From contig JBECLA010000139.1 of NCBI GenBank assembly GCA_040235565.1, positions 1 to 41,649 of the forward strand: a stretch of DNA of 41,649 nucleotides, read 5' to 3'. Positions 9,978-18,335 of this stretch are shown in pieces. The notes beneath the pieces were generated by a model. That model was not told the DNA's origin. It searched no databases and worked only from the letters and a program-made list of their open reading frames with translations. This DNA is from JAHEIJ01 sp040235565 (lineage in GTDB: Bacteria; Pseudomonadota; Gammaproteobacteria; UBA6429; Thiohalophilaceae). The translations under genes and the position numbers were made by a program. Each line of letters begins with the position of its first letter. Within the stretch, counting starts at the first letter, position 1.

Positions 9978-11255
9978 TCAGGCTCGAGGCCCAACCATGC
10001 ACTTACCGTGCTCGATGTGATATACGAATTCATCCCGAAAATGCTTCAGGAAACTTTGTACCGGCATTGCCGCTGCATCGCCCAACGCACAAATCGTGCG
10101 ACCACTGATACGCGCCGCGACATCATCCAGTAAAGCCAGATCTTCCATCCGCCCCTGGCCATGTTCAATACGGTGAAGCATGCGTGCCAGCCAGCCGGTG
10201 CCTTCCCGGCACGGGGTACACTGGCCACAGGATTCTTCGGCATAAAAATGGGACAGACGCGCGAGTGCATTCACCATACAGGTGGAGTCATCCATCACGA
10301 TGACCGATCCGGCTCCCAGCATGCTACCGGCCTTGGCCAGGGAATCGTAATCCATGTCGGTCTCCATGATGATGTCTGCCGGCAACACCGGCACTGACGA
10401 GCCACCGGGAATTACTGCCTTGAGTTGATGGCCGGCTCGAACTCCACCTGCCATCTCCAGTAACTCGGCAAAGGCTATCCCCATGGGCACTTCAAAATTA
10501 CCCGGTTTGTTGACGTGACCAGACACACAAAACAGCTTGGTACCCCCATTATTTGGTTTCCCCATTTCCAGGAACCATTTGCCGCCGTTTTCTAAAATCA
10601 CCGGCACCGAAGCCAGGGTTTCGGTGTTATTAATGGTGGTAGGTCTGCCGTACAAACCGAACCCGGCAGGGAATGGCGGTTTGAATCGCGGTTGCCCTTT
10701 CTTGCCTTCGATTGATTCGAGCAGGGCTGTTTCCTCACCACATATATAGGCGCCTGCCCCGAGATGAGTATGGAGTTCAAAATCAAAACCACTGTTCAGA
10801 ATATTCTTTCCCAGCAGACCGGCATTGCGGGCTTCCTCCAGCGCCGCCTCAAACCGTTCATAGGGTTCCCAGAATTCACCCCGAATATAGTTATAACCGG
10901 CAGAAGCACCGATGCAGTAACCGGCAATGATCATACCTTCGATCAACTGGTGTGGGTTATACCGGAGGATATCCCGATCTTTACAGGTACCGGGTTCACC
11001 TTCATCCGAGTTACATACAATGTATTTCTGCCCTTCCGCATTGCGTGGCATGAAACTCCACTTCAGGCCGGTAGGAAATCCGGCACCGCCCCGACCACGC
11101 AAAGCCGAGGTTTTGAGTTCTTCAATCAGGGTTTCTGCTGGTGTTTTCTCAGTCAGAATCTTTTTCAGAACCTCATAGCCACCCACACTGAGATAGCTGT
11201 CCAGTGTCCAGGGGGTATCCAGATGCAGGGTGCGGAAACAGACTTCATTTGTCAT
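9978..11255 (-). CDS. nuoF: NADH-quinone oxidoreductase subunit F (NADH-binding)
   Basis: Flavoprotein subunit, 425 residues, that oxidises NADH through FMN and holds cluster N3. GRGGAGFPTGLKW near residue 55 is the nucleotide/FMN-binding glycine-rich loop. The cluster ligands are in ESCGQCTPCREGTGW, with a later Cys in the TICALGDAAA region. The ATG at 11255 follows the nuoE stop by 62 bases, the largest gap inside the operon. No promoter stands out in that gap. Confidence 0.97.
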   Translation of the reverse strand: MTNEVCFRTLHLDTPWTLDSYLSVGGYEVLKKILTEKTPAETLIEELKTSALRGRGGAGFPTGLKWSFMPRNAEGQKYIVCNSDEGEPGTCKDRDILRYNPHQLIEGMIIAGYCIGASAGYNYIRGEFWEPYERFEAALEEARNAGLLGKNILNSGFDFELHTHLGAGAYICGEETALLESIEGKKGQPRFKPPFPAGFGLYGRPTTINNTETLASVPVILENGGKWFLEMGKPNNGGTKLFCVSGHVNKPGNFEVPMGIAFAELLEMAGGVRAGHQLKAVIPGGSSVPVLPADIIMETDMDYDSLAKAGSMLGAGSVIVMDDSTCMVNALARLSHFYAEESCGQCTPCREGTGWLARMLHRIEHGQGRMEDLALLDDVAARISGRTICALGDAAAMPVQSFLKHFRDEFVYHIEHGKCMVGPRA

Positions 11256-11317
11256 GTTTCATCTCCCTGTTATGTAATCTCAGCTCAGTCATCATCCCTC
11301 AATACCGGATTCATTGA

Positions 11318-11830
11318 CTAATCCAGGTTCTCCAGTATTTTGTTGATCTTTTCTTCAGTCAGGTTGCCATAGTAGGTATCACCGATTTGAAACATGGGAG
11401 CATCCACACACGCACCCAGACATTCGACCTCCTTGAGCGTAAATCGGCCATCAGGAGTTGTTTCACCGAGTTTGATACCCAGCTTTTCTGTGAGATGTCC
11501 GACGACAGTGTCGGAGCCACATAACATGCAGGAAATATTGGTACAGACACAAATCTTGTGTCGTCCTATCGGCTCCAGTTCATACATGGAGTAGAAGGTA
11601 GCCACTTCATACACGGCAATTGGTGGCATCTCGAGATATTCAGCCACGGCATCCATCAACTCATTAGTGAGATAGCCATCGTTCTGATCCTGCACAATGC
11701 GTAATGCTGCCATAACTGCAGAACGCTTTTGATCGGCAGGATATTTTGCAATCCAGCGATCGATTGCAGCTCGAGCTTGTTCCGAAATCATTTGCGCTGA
11801 GTTTTGTGCTGTGCTTTGCCCTGCCTTCAT
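11318..11830 (-). CDS. nuoE: NADH-quinone oxidoreductase subunit E
   Basis: Thioredoxin-like [2Fe-2S] subunit (cluster N1a), 170 residues, partner of NuoF in the NADH-dehydrogenase module. Cluster ligands are visible in CTNISCMLCGS and VECLGACVDAP. The start codon overlaps the nuoD stop by 4 bases. An N-terminal alanine- and arginine-rich helical part precedes the fold, as usual for the family. Confidence 0.96.
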   Translation of the reverse strand: MKAGQSTAQNSAQMISEQARAAIDRWIAKYPADQKRSAVMAALRIVQDQNDGYLTNELMDAVAEYLEMPPIAVYEVATFYSMYELEPIGRHKICVCTNISCMLCGSDTVVGHLTEKLGIKLGETTPDGRFTLKEVECLGACVDAPMFQIGDTYYGNLTEEKINKILENLD

Positions 11831-13080
11831 CGATCGACATCCCCAAATACAACATCAATACTACCGACCAGCGCAGTCACATCCGCTAGCATATGTCCGG
11901 TAGCCAATTCGTTCATTGTTGACATATGTGCGAAACTTGGCGCACGAATCTTGAGTCGATAAGGCTTATTGGCGCCATCTGAGATCAAATAAATACCAAA
12001 CTCACCTTTGGGATGTTCAATAGCGGTATAGACTTCACCAGCCGGCAAGGTATAGCCTTCAGTAAACAGTTTAAAATGGTGGATCAACGCTTCCATGTCA
12101 CCTTTCATGGCTTCACGGCTGGGCGGCGTCAATTTGTGATCATCAAGCATAACCGGACCGGGATTGTTCCGCAGCCACTCGATACATTGCTTGATAATAC
12201 GATTCGACTGACGCAATTCTTCTACCCGGACCAGGTAGCGATCATAGGTATCGCCGTTAACCCCCACAGGAATATCAAAGTCGAGCTGGTCATAAACTTC
12301 ATAGGGCTGTTTTTTACGCAGATCCCATTCAATACCGGAACCCCGCAGCATCGGTCCGGTAAATCCGATTTGCATCGCCCGCTCCGGTGACACCACACCG
12401 ATACCAACCGTTCTCTGCTTCCAGATCCGATTGTCGGTCAACAAGGTTTCATACTCGTCGACGTAGGTCGGAAAACGATCGGTAAAGTCTTCAATGAAAT
12501 CGAGCAAGGATCCACTGCGTGCTTTGTTCAGAAACTCAAGATCACGATCATCGCGATATTTGCTTTTTTCGTACTGTGGCATCCTGTCCGGCAGATCGCG
12601 GTAAACACCACCCGGACGATAATACGCCGCGTGCATACGGGCACCGGATACCGCTTCATACATATCCATGAGATCTTCACGCTCACGGAAGCAATACAGA
12701 AAGACTGTCATGGCACCGATGTCCAGCGCATGGGTACCAAGCCACATCATATGATTGAGAATTCGGGTAATTTCATCATACATTACCCGGATGTATTGGG
12801 CACGTAGTGGCGGTTCGATGCCCAGCAATTTTTCCAGCGCCAGCACATAACCATGTTCATTGGCCATCATGGAAACATAGTCAAGCCGGTCCATGTAGGG
12901 AATTGACTGGTTGTATGGCTTTGATTCAGCCAGTTTCTCGGTAGCACGATGCAGCAGACCAACATGGGGATCGGCTCGTTGAATCACCTCGCCATCCATT
13001 TCCAGGACCAGTCGCAATACACCATGTGCAGCTGGATGTTGCGGCCCGAAATTCACCGTGTAGTTACGAATCTCAGGCAT
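11827..13080 (-). CDS. nuoD: NADH-quinone oxidoreductase subunit D
   Basis: 49-kDa-type subunit, 417 residues, related to the large subunit of NiFe hydrogenases but lacking the metal-binding cysteines. It forms the quinone site with NuoB. The HPAAHGVLRLV motif near the N terminus and the terminal VFGDVDR are intact. nuoD is a separate gene here and not fused to nuoC as in enterics. Its ATG overlaps the nuoC end by 8 bases. Confidence 0.97.
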   Translation of the reverse strand: MPEIRNYTVNFGPQHPAAHGVLRLVLEMDGEVIQRADPHVGLLHRATEKLAESKPYNQSIPYMDRLDYVSMMANEHGYVLALEKLLGIEPPLRAQYIRVMYDEITRILNHMMWLGTHALDIGAMTVFLYCFREREDLMDMYEAVSGARMHAAYYRPGGVYRDLPDRMPQYEKSKYRDDRDLEFLNKARSGSLLDFIEDFTDRFPTYVDEYETLLTDNRIWKQRTVGIGVVSPERAMQIGFTGPMLRGSGIEWDLRKKQPYEVYDQLDFDIPVGVNGDTYDRYLVRVEELRQSNRIIKQCIEWLRNNPGPVMLDDHKLTPPSREAMKGDMEALIHHFKLFTEGYTLPAGEVYTAIEHPKGEFGIYLISDGANKPYRLKIRAPSFAHMSTMNELATGHMLADVTALVGSIDVVFGDVDR

Positions 13081-13699
13081 CGCTTTGTTCCTCTTCTGAC
13101 TCGCTGCGGCCTAAATAACGATTGTCATTCCGTATTACTCGTGGCTGGTTAACGCGAGGATCTATGCTGACCGGTTGATAGACAACCCGTTGTTTTTCCG
13201 GGTCATAACGCATTTCCACATTTCCGATTAACGGGAAATCTTTACGGAAAGGATGACCAACAAAACCATAGTCCGTCAGAATGCGACGTAGATCAGGATG
13301 ACCTTCAAAAATAATTCCGAACAGATCGAATGCTTCTCGTTCATGCCAGTTAGCCGAGTTCCAGATATCGATAACCGAGTCGACAAGCGGTGGCTCACCA
13401 TCAATGAACACTTTAAGTCGAATTCGATGATTATGCTTGATCGATAACAGATGATACACAACAGCAAATCTTGGCCCCTGCCAGTTACCATTGTCGTAAT
13501 CACTGTAATCCACACCCGTTAGATCGACGAGTTGTTCACATGTAAAGGGATCGTTATCACGCAAGGCCAGGCAGGCATCAAGCAATTTGTTCTTGCTGAC
13601 AACAATATTCAGTTCGTTAAATGACACTTCAGCTGATTCGATCAAACCGGCAAGCTGATCGCGCGCCTGGGCAGCAAGACTGGAATAATAATCAGACAT
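13073..13699 (-). CDS. nuoC: NADH-quinone oxidoreductase subunit C
   Basis: 30-kDa-type subunit, 208 residues, that docks NuoD in the Q module. The diagnostic block HEREAFDLFGIIFEGHPDLR followed by GHPFRKDFPL is present. A TTG directly before the ATG could add one residue, but the ATG at 13699 is preferred. It begins 14 bases after the nuoB stop. Confidence 0.96.
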   Translation of the reverse strand: MSDYYSSLAAQARDQLAGLIESAEVSFNELNIVVSKNKLLDACLALRDNDPFTCEQLVDLTGVDYSDYDNGNWQGPRFAVVYHLLSIKHNHRIRLKVFIDGEPPLVDSVIDIWNSANWHEREAFDLFGIIFEGHPDLRRILTDYGFVGHPFRKDFPLIGNVEMRYDPEKQRVVYQPVSIDPRVNQPRVIRNDNRYLGRSESEEEQSDA

Positions 13700-13713
13700 C
13701 AAGTGAGAACTCT

Positions 13714-14190
13714 TTAACGGGCAATGGTATTGGTGCGTCGAATTTTATTCTGTAGTTGCAGGATTCCATACAACAAGGCTTCTGCAGTTGGCGGACAACC
13801 GGGAACATAAACATCTACGGGTACCACACGATCGCAGCCGCGAACCACTGAGTAGGAATAATGATAATAACCGCCGCCGTTGGCACAGGATCCCATCGAA
13901 ATGACCCAGCGTGGTTCTGCCATCTGATCGTATACTTTGCGTAATGCGGGAGCCATTTTGTTAACCAATGTGCCGGCAACAATCATGACGTCAGATTGAC
14001 GCGGGCTGGGCCGAAAAATGATCCCCATGCGATCCATATCATAGCGAGCTGCCGCGGCATGCATCATCTCCACCGCACAGCAGGCGAGCCCGAAAGTCAC
14101 GGGCCACATAGAACCGGTACGGGCCCAGTTAATCAACTTGTCAGCTGATGTGGTAACAAAACCCTCTTTTAATATTCCTTCTACTCCCAT
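13714..14190 (-). CDS. nuoB: NADH-quinone oxidoreductase subunit B
   Basis: Q-module subunit, 158 residues, carrying the terminal cluster N2. The tandem cysteines are in FGLACCAVEMMH, and the further ligands are in ISMGSCANGGGYY and VPGCPPTAEAL. The start at 14190 (MGVEGILKEGF) is chosen because an AAAGGAG ribosome site lies just upstream, and because homologues begin there. The in-frame ATG at 14211 would add seven residues. The chosen start overlaps the end of nuoA by 10 bases. Confidence 0.96.
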   Translation of the reverse strand: MGVEGILKEGFVTTSADKLINWARTGSMWPVTFGLACCAVEMMHAAAARYDMDRMGIIFRPSPRQSDVMIVAGTLVNKMAPALRKVYDQMAEPRWVISMGSCANGGGYYHYSYSVVRGCDRVVPVDVYVPGCPPTAEALLYGILQLQNKIRRTNTIAR

Positions 14191-14537
14191 TCGAGGGCTC
14201 CTTTTTTCCACTCATAGACAAAACCGATTACCAGGATACCCAGGAACACGCTCATCGCGATATAACCAAACCAACCGATAGTCTCCAGCACAACCGCCCA
14301 GGGAAACAGAAATGCAATTTCCAGATCGAAAATAATAAACAGAATGGCAACCAGGTAATAACGCACGTCGAACTTCATCCGCGAATCTTCAAACGCTTCG
14401 AAGCCGCATTCATAAGGAGAAAGCTTTTCACTGTCGGGGCGATGCGGAGCAAGGATAAAGCCGAGGACAATCATGATACCGCCGATCGCCAGCCCTACTA
14501 TGATAAAGATCAGGATCGGCAGGTAGTTATCTAACAT
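14181..14537 (-). CDS. nuoA: NADH-quinone oxidoreductase subunit A
   Basis: Three-helix membrane subunit at the quinone end of complex I, 118 residues. The conserved loop SPYECGFEAFEDSRMKFDVRYY, which includes the cysteine of the family, is intact. It is the first gene of the nuo operon. GAGGAA lies a few bases before the ATG at 14537. A sigma70-like promoter sits about 100 bases upstream (14636-14665). Confidence 0.96.
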   Translation of the reverse strand: MLDNYLPILIFIIVGLAIGGIMIVLGFILAPHRPDSEKLSPYECGFEAFEDSRMKFDVRYYLVAILFIIFDLEIAFLFPWAVVLETIGWFGYIAMSVFLGILVIGFVYEWKKGALEWE

Positions 14538-14635
14538 ATGAATTCCTCGCCTCGTGTCGACACGCAGGTCATCATTCTTCCCATGCCCATCGTACTTTAT
14601 TCTTATTTATGAGAGAACATTAATATATTGGCGCC

Positions 14636-14665
14636 AGTCTAGGCTAACGGTTTAAACTCTGTCAA
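14636..14665 (-). promoter_or_regulatory. Predicted sigma70 promoter of the nuo operon
   Basis: On the minus strand TTGACA (14665-14660) is followed after 18 bases by TAGACT (14641-14636). This gives a perfect -35 and a 4-of-6 -10. Transcription would start near 14629, leaving a leader of about 90 bases before nuoA. No other promoter-like pair is as good in the spacer. The start site is inferred. Confidence 0.55.
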
Positions 14666-15061
14666 GTTTGCGAATTCCATGCTTCTTCTTTTAATTCAAA
14701 CTCTTACCTGATTTTGTGGGCATATAAAAAAATTCGCTGCAAACAAATCATCGCTGATCAGCAAAACAGCAAACCGGCACCATACCAGAGTAACCCACGC
14801 TATTTTTTTAGCAGCAACGCCGGGAAATTTTTTTGAAATTACCAGACAAAAACACAAGGACATTCACTCAACCCAAATTTCTGGCTTTGATGCCATACCT
14901 CATTGGATGAGCAGGGATGTTTCAACACTTCCCGTTGCCAATTAATCCGGGACAACACCGCAACAAGTTTTGATATCTGTCCTCGCTTGATATGTCTGGC
15001 AACAACTTTATGTAAAAAGTGGAACTGCGCCTGGAGCAGTGTTGCAGGCAGAACCTCGAGA
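14666..15061. other. Spacer without a recognisable gene
   Basis: About 400 bases between the nuo promoter and the first tRNA-derived repeat. The nuo-proximal part is A+T-rich and includes a 10-base palindrome GCTGATCAGC at 14753-14762. A minus-strand reading frame crosses 14839-15162, but its N-terminal part is simply translated repeat and it resembles nothing I know. It could be a gene relic; I see no ribosome site or family signature. Confidence 0.5.
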
Positions 15062-15064
15062 TCG

Positions 15065-15152
15065 GCCGGACTCAATACAATCGGTGCCGGTGCGACATAA
15101 AAAACCTCCATACCGGCAAGATATGCAGGTTTTCTTTCATTGGATGGTGCCG
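15065..15152 (-). repeat. Degenerate copy of the tRNA-Leu terminator/3' end, module 1
   Basis: This is the leftmost of three related modules. A 26-base lead (15065-15090) differs by only a few bases from 15375-15400. It is followed by a near copy of the real tRNA-Leu terminator (15101-15131, with one stem mismatch) and by the last bases of the tRNA gene (TTGGATGGTGCCG). Similarity stops at 15152. The copy retains the acceptor 3' bases and CCA complement but has no tRNA body. Confidence 0.75.
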
Positions 15153-15161
15153 ACGACTGCA

Positions 15162-15352
15162 TGGACGCAGGAGGTAGAGCAACGCATGGAGCACGACTAC
15201 AAGGATGTAGGAGTTAGAGTTGTGCCGGGAGCAACAACCGAGTTGCCGAAGGCTGAAGTACATGGAGTATGACCGAAGGGAATCCCTTTAGGGACAAATG
15301 CCGCGAGACGACTCCAGGGATGGAGGAGGTAGAAGCATGTCGGGAACAGGGC
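15162..15352. repeat. Three related ~36-base direct repeats
   Basis: Between modules 1 and 2 a pattern like GGATG-AGGAGGTAGAG...GGAGCA recurs at about 15162-15197, 15202-15238 and 15317-15352. The spacing is unequal and there are substitutions. No reading frame is maintained across the units, and no CRISPR-like constant repeat/spacer structure is seen. The origin is unknown. Confidence 0.55.
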
Positions 15353-15374
15353 TCAAGACAGGATGTCGAAAGCG

Positions 15375-15477
15375 GCCGGACTCAATAAAATCAGTGCCGG
15401 TTCGCCATAAATAAGCCCTCATATCTAAACGATCTGAAGGCTTTAATTACATGTATGGTGCCGAAGGCCGGACTCGA
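15375..15477 (-). repeat. Degenerate copy of the tRNA-Leu 3' end, module 2
   Basis: It opens with the same 26-base lead as module 1. It has a diverged hairpin in the terminator position and ends with 22 bases (15456-15477) identical to the 3' end of the tRNA-Leu gene (15626-15647). That stretch covers CCA, the acceptor strand and part of the T arm. The rest of the tRNA is missing, so it cannot give a functional tRNA. Confidence 0.75.
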
Positions 15478-15550
15478 CAAATTTGTCAGGAACAAATTTG
15501 GACGTGCGGAGCACGCCCGTAGGGTGCAGGCCAGGGAAGGCCTGCATCAG

Positions 15551-15571
15551 CCGGCACGGCTGAGTGCCGGT
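15551..15571. repeat. T-arm fragments repeated beside the tRNA-Leu terminator
   Basis: CCGGCACGGCT at 15551-15561 repeats 15649-15659 inside the tRNA. It is followed by GTGCCGG(TTCG), the inverted form of the same T-arm sequence. The terminator and the acceptor end are therefore bracketed by tRNA-derived repeats. Confidence 0.6.
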
Positions 15572-15577
15572 TCGACA

Positions 15578-15612
15578 TAAAAAAACCTCCATACCGGCAA
15601 GATATGAAGGTT
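15578..15612 (-). terminator. Rho-independent terminator of tpiA-secG-tRNA-Leu
   Basis: On the minus strand AACCTTCATA (15612-15603) pairs with TATGGAGGTT (15593-15584), with one G-T pair. A run of T residues follows. It lies 14 bases past the tRNA CCA end and is well placed to end transcription coming from secG. Confidence 0.85.
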
Positions 15613-15625
15613 TTCTTTCATTGGA

Positions 15626-15710
15626 TGGTGCCGAAGGCCGGACTCGAACCGGCACGGCTTGCGCCACTACCCCCTCAAGATAGCGTGTCTACCAATTCCA
15701 CCACTTCGGC
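15626..15710 (-). tRNA. tRNA-Leu (anticodon GAG)
   Basis: An 85-base cloverleaf with a perfect 7-pair acceptor stem (GCCGAAG/CTTCGGC), discriminator A and encoded CCA. The anticodon loop TTGAGGG places anticodon GAG at 15674-15676. The variable arm is short for a class II tRNA (GGC-GCAA-GCC), and the T arm GCCGG-TTCGAGT-CCGGC is intact. It closely resembles the leucine GAG tRNA that follows secG in other gammaproteobacteria. Its 5' end is 17 bases after the secG stop, so it is probably processed from the secG message. Confidence 0.97.
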
Positions 15711-15727
15711 ATTATTTCATTAACAGT

Positions 15728-16096
15728 TTATTCAGATGCAGGCACATCTGAAGCGGGTGCAGCAGGTTCCTGTTCTACGGCGGGAATGTCGGCTGCAGGG
15801 ACTTCTTCAGTGACAGGGGTTTCCGGTTGCTGAACCTTTTCCAGTACGCTGGTGGGTTCAACCTGTTGATTGGACAGATAGGCCAGTGTCAGGCTCAAGG
15901 CAAAGAACAGCGTTGCCAGAATTCCCGTCGTACGGGTTAGAAATGATGCGGAACCGCGTGCGCCGAACACCGTGCCAGAAGCGCCGCTACCAAAGGCCGC
16001 TCCGGCCTCGGCACCTTTCCCCTGCTGTATCAGGATCAGGGCAATCAGTGCCACCGAAACAAAGACAAATACCGCTAATATAATGTTGTAAAGCAT
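15728..16096 (-). CDS. secG: Preprotein translocase subunit SecG
   Basis: Small inner-membrane partner of SecYE that assists protein export, 122 residues. Two helices flank the conserved loop LIQQGKGAEAGAAFGSGASG. The C-terminal 40 residues are rich in Pro, Glu, Val and Ala and look unstructured, which is a common variable extension. I take the ATG at 16096, which gives MLYNIILAVF as in relatives. A TTG two codons earlier, closer to a GGGAG, is a possible alternative. It follows tpiA by 28 bases. Confidence 0.95.
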   Translation of the reverse strand: MLYNIILAVFVFVSVALIALILIQQGKGAEAGAAFGSGASGTVFGARGSASFLTRTTGILATLFFALSLTLAYLSNQQVEPTSVLEKVQQPETPVTEEVPAADIPAVEQEPAAPASDVPASE

Positions 16097-16124
16097 ATTC
16101 AATAATCTCCCGTCGAGAGGGGGG

Positions 16125-16877
16125 TTAATCCGCTGCCCGACAGATTGTCAAAAAGTCGTCTGCCTTGAGTGAGGCACCACCAATCAGGCCGCCATCGATA
16201 TCGTCCATGGCTAGTAATTCAGCCGCGTTGCCGGCATTCATGCTCCCACCGTATTGGATCCGGATTTTTTCTGCCACTTCGGCATCTTTTTCGGCAATCA
16301 ACTGGCGAATGAAGGCATGGACTTCCTGCGCCTGTTGCGGGGTCGCCGTCATACCTGTGCCGATAGCCCAAACCGGCTCGTAGGCGATCACCCCATCTCC
16401 CAATACCCGGGCACCCACAGTATTCATCACTGCCTTGATCTGACGGGATATCACATCCTGGGTGATCCCCTGCTCCCGTTCCTCCAGGGTTTCGCCGACA
16501 CACAGAATGGGCTTCAAGCCGGCATTGTGGGCCACTGCAAATTTGCGGGTTACGATATCATCATTCTCTCCATAGAGAGTGCGGCGCTCGGAATGGCCGA
16601 CGATCACGTACTCACAGTTGAAATCGAGCAACATGGAAGCGGCGATTTCTCCCGTGAACGCGCCTTTTTCCTCAGTGCTCAGATTCTGTGCCCCCCAGGC
16701 GATCGGCGTACCCTTCAATTGCTGCTCGACATCGGCCAGATAAACAAAAGGCACACAGACCGCGACCTCAGCCGCTTTGACCTCACCAATTCCCGCCTTG
16801 ATTCCATCCAGCAACGCCTTGTTATCGCTGCGTGAGCCATTCATTTTCCAGTTGCCGGCAATCAGTGGTTGACGCAT
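16125..16877 (-). CDS. tpiA: Triosephosphate isomerase
   Basis: Interconverts glyceraldehyde 3-phosphate and dihydroxyacetone phosphate, 250 residues. Catalytic elements are visible: NWKMNG (Lys11), IVGHSERR (His) and AYEPVWAIGTG (Glu), with the phosphate-binding GGSMNAGN and GLIGGASL at the end. The ATG at 16877 gives the family N terminus MRQPLIAGNWK. An in-frame upstream extension is unlikely. The neighbours glmM (114 bases before) and secG (after) are the usual ones. Confidence 0.97.
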   Translation of the reverse strand: MRQPLIAGNWKMNGSRSDNKALLDGIKAGIGEVKAAEVAVCVPFVYLADVEQQLKGTPIAWGAQNLSTEEKGAFTGEIAASMLLDFNCEYVIVGHSERRTLYGENDDIVTRKFAVAHNAGLKPILCVGETLEEREQGITQDVISRQIKAVMNTVGARVLGDGVIAYEPVWAIGTGMTATPQQAQEVHAFIRQLIAEKDAEVAEKIRIQYGGSMNAGNAAELLAMDDIDGGLIGGASLKADDFLTICRAAD

Positions 16878-16911
16878 GAGTATCCTCGATTCGGGTTCAC
16901 ATACCATTAAT

Positions 16912-16942
16912 AAAAGAGCGCGCAAGCTTACCTTTCACGCGC
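16912..16942 (-). terminator. Possible terminator between glmM and tpiA
   Basis: On the minus strand a short GC stem (GCGCG at 16942-16938 with CGCGC at 16922-16918) precedes TCTTTTATT. The loop is large and the T run is interrupted, so it may be a weak or partial terminator after glmM. Confidence 0.3.
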
Positions 16943-16991
16943 CAAGAAATCAATCCGGCAGTGTGGAAATTTGGATGGAAATGGCCGATTT

Positions 16992-18332
16992 TCAGCTACT
17001 TAGCGCTGAACGGACCACATCCGCAAGCTCATTGGCAACCTGTTTGACGACACCGTTGTCCTGCCCTTCCACCATCACCCGAATTAAAGGCTCGGTGCCG
17101 GAAGCCCGCAGCAAGACCCGCCCGGTGTCAGCCAGTTGCTGCTCGGCGGCGCGTATCGCTTCCTGCACCGCGGCCATATTCATCACATCGACCTGTTGGT
17201 CCAGGCGGACATTTACCAGCATCTGGGGGTATTTATCCATCGCAGCGACCAGTTCATGCAAACCCTGTCCGGATTTCATCATGGCTGCGAGTACCTGCAG
17301 GGCCGAAATGATGCCGTCCCCCGTGGTGGTGCGATCGAGGCAGATAATGTGGCCGGACGATTCCCCCCCCAGCAGCCACTCTCGGGCCTGGAGCTGCTCC
17401 ATCACATAACGATCGCCCACCCTGGCACGGGCAAAGGGGATCTGACTCCGGCTCAAGGCATGCTCCAGACCCAGATTGCTCATCAGAGTCCCAACGACCC
17501 CGCCGGTCAATTTACCGGATTGCTGGCGTTCCTGCGCAATGATGTAAAGCAGTTGATCGCCATCCACGAGCCCACCCTGGGCGTCAATCATCATCACCCT
17601 GTCGCCGTCACCATCAAAGGCGATACCGAGATCCGCACCCAACATTTTGACATTTTTCTGTAACCAGTCAGGATGGGTGGAACCACAGCCATCATTGATA
17701 TTCATGCCATCCGGATCATCGCCAATCGCCATCACTTCCGCGCCCAGTTCATCAAAAACCTTGGGTGCAATGTGGTAGGTGGCGCCATTGGCACAATCCA
17801 CCACGATCTTCAGCCCTTTCAGATCCAGTTTGTGCGAGAAGGTGCTCTTACAGAATTCAATGTAACGTCCTGCAGCATCACTGACCCGCGCCGCCTTGCC
17901 CAGGTGAGCCGAGTCCTGGCTTTGCATGTCTTTATCCAGCTCTGCTTCAATCGCCAGCTCCACTTCATCGGGTAACTTGGTGCCTTCGGCGGAAAAGAAC
18001 TTGATGCCGTTATCATCAAACGGATTGTGCGACGCACTGATCACGATACCGGCATTGGCATGCAGGGTACGCGTTAAATAGGCAATCCCGGGTGTCGGCA
18101 TGGGACCCAGTAGGAGAGTATCGGCCCCCGCTGCCGCCAGGCCGGCTTCCAGGGATGATTCGAACATATAGCCGGAAATCCGGGTGTCCTTGCCAATCAC
18201 CACCTTGCGGTGGCCATCTCCGGCCAATACCCGGCCGACCGCCCATCCCAATTTGAGCACAAAATCCGGGGTAATAGGATATTGCCCCACTTTGCCCCGG
18301 ATCCCGTCTGTCCCAAAATAGCGTCGTGTCAT
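16992..18332 (-). CDS. glmM: Phosphoglucosamine mutase
   Basis: Converts glucosamine 6-phosphate to glucosamine 1-phosphate on the way to UDP-GlcNAc for peptidoglycan and LPS, 446 residues. The phosphoserine loop ISASHNP (Ser101), the metal site DGDGDR and the sugar-phosphate loop LRASGTEPLIRVM are intact. The ATG at 18332 lies three bases after the folP stop, so the pair are translationally coupled. This is the classic folP-glmM arrangement downstream of ftsH. Confidence 0.97.
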   Translation of the reverse strand: MTRRYFGTDGIRGKVGQYPITPDFVLKLGWAVGRVLAGDGHRKVVIGKDTRISGYMFESSLEAGLAAAGADTLLLGPMPTPGIAYLTRTLHANAGIVISASHNPFDDNGIKFFSAEGTKLPDEVELAIEAELDKDMQSQDSAHLGKAARVSDAAGRYIEFCKSTFSHKLDLKGLKIVVDCANGATYHIAPKVFDELGAEVMAIGDDPDGMNINDGCGSTHPDWLQKNVKMLGADLGIAFDGDGDRVMMIDAQGGLVDGDQLLYIIAQERQQSGKLTGGVVGTLMSNLGLEHALSRSQIPFARARVGDRYVMEQLQAREWLLGGESSGHIICLDRTTTGDGIISALQVLAAMMKSGQGLHELVAAMDKYPQMLVNVRLDQQVDVMNMAAVQEAIRAAEQQLADTGRVLLRASGTEPLIRVMVEGQDNGVVKQVANELADVVRSALSS

Positions 18333-18335
18333 GGT

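Noticed and set aside
14839..15162. Minus-strand reading frame of 107 codons in the nuo-tRNA spacer
   Set aside because: Its first ~25 codons are translated repeat that recurs in another frame near 15570-15640, there is no ribosome site, and the remainder resembles no family I know. A gene relic is possible but unsupported.
15443..15667. Minus-strand reading frame of 74 codons over the tRNA-Leu 3' end
   Set aside because: It reads through the tRNA gene and its terminator, so it is a by-product of the tRNA-derived repeats.
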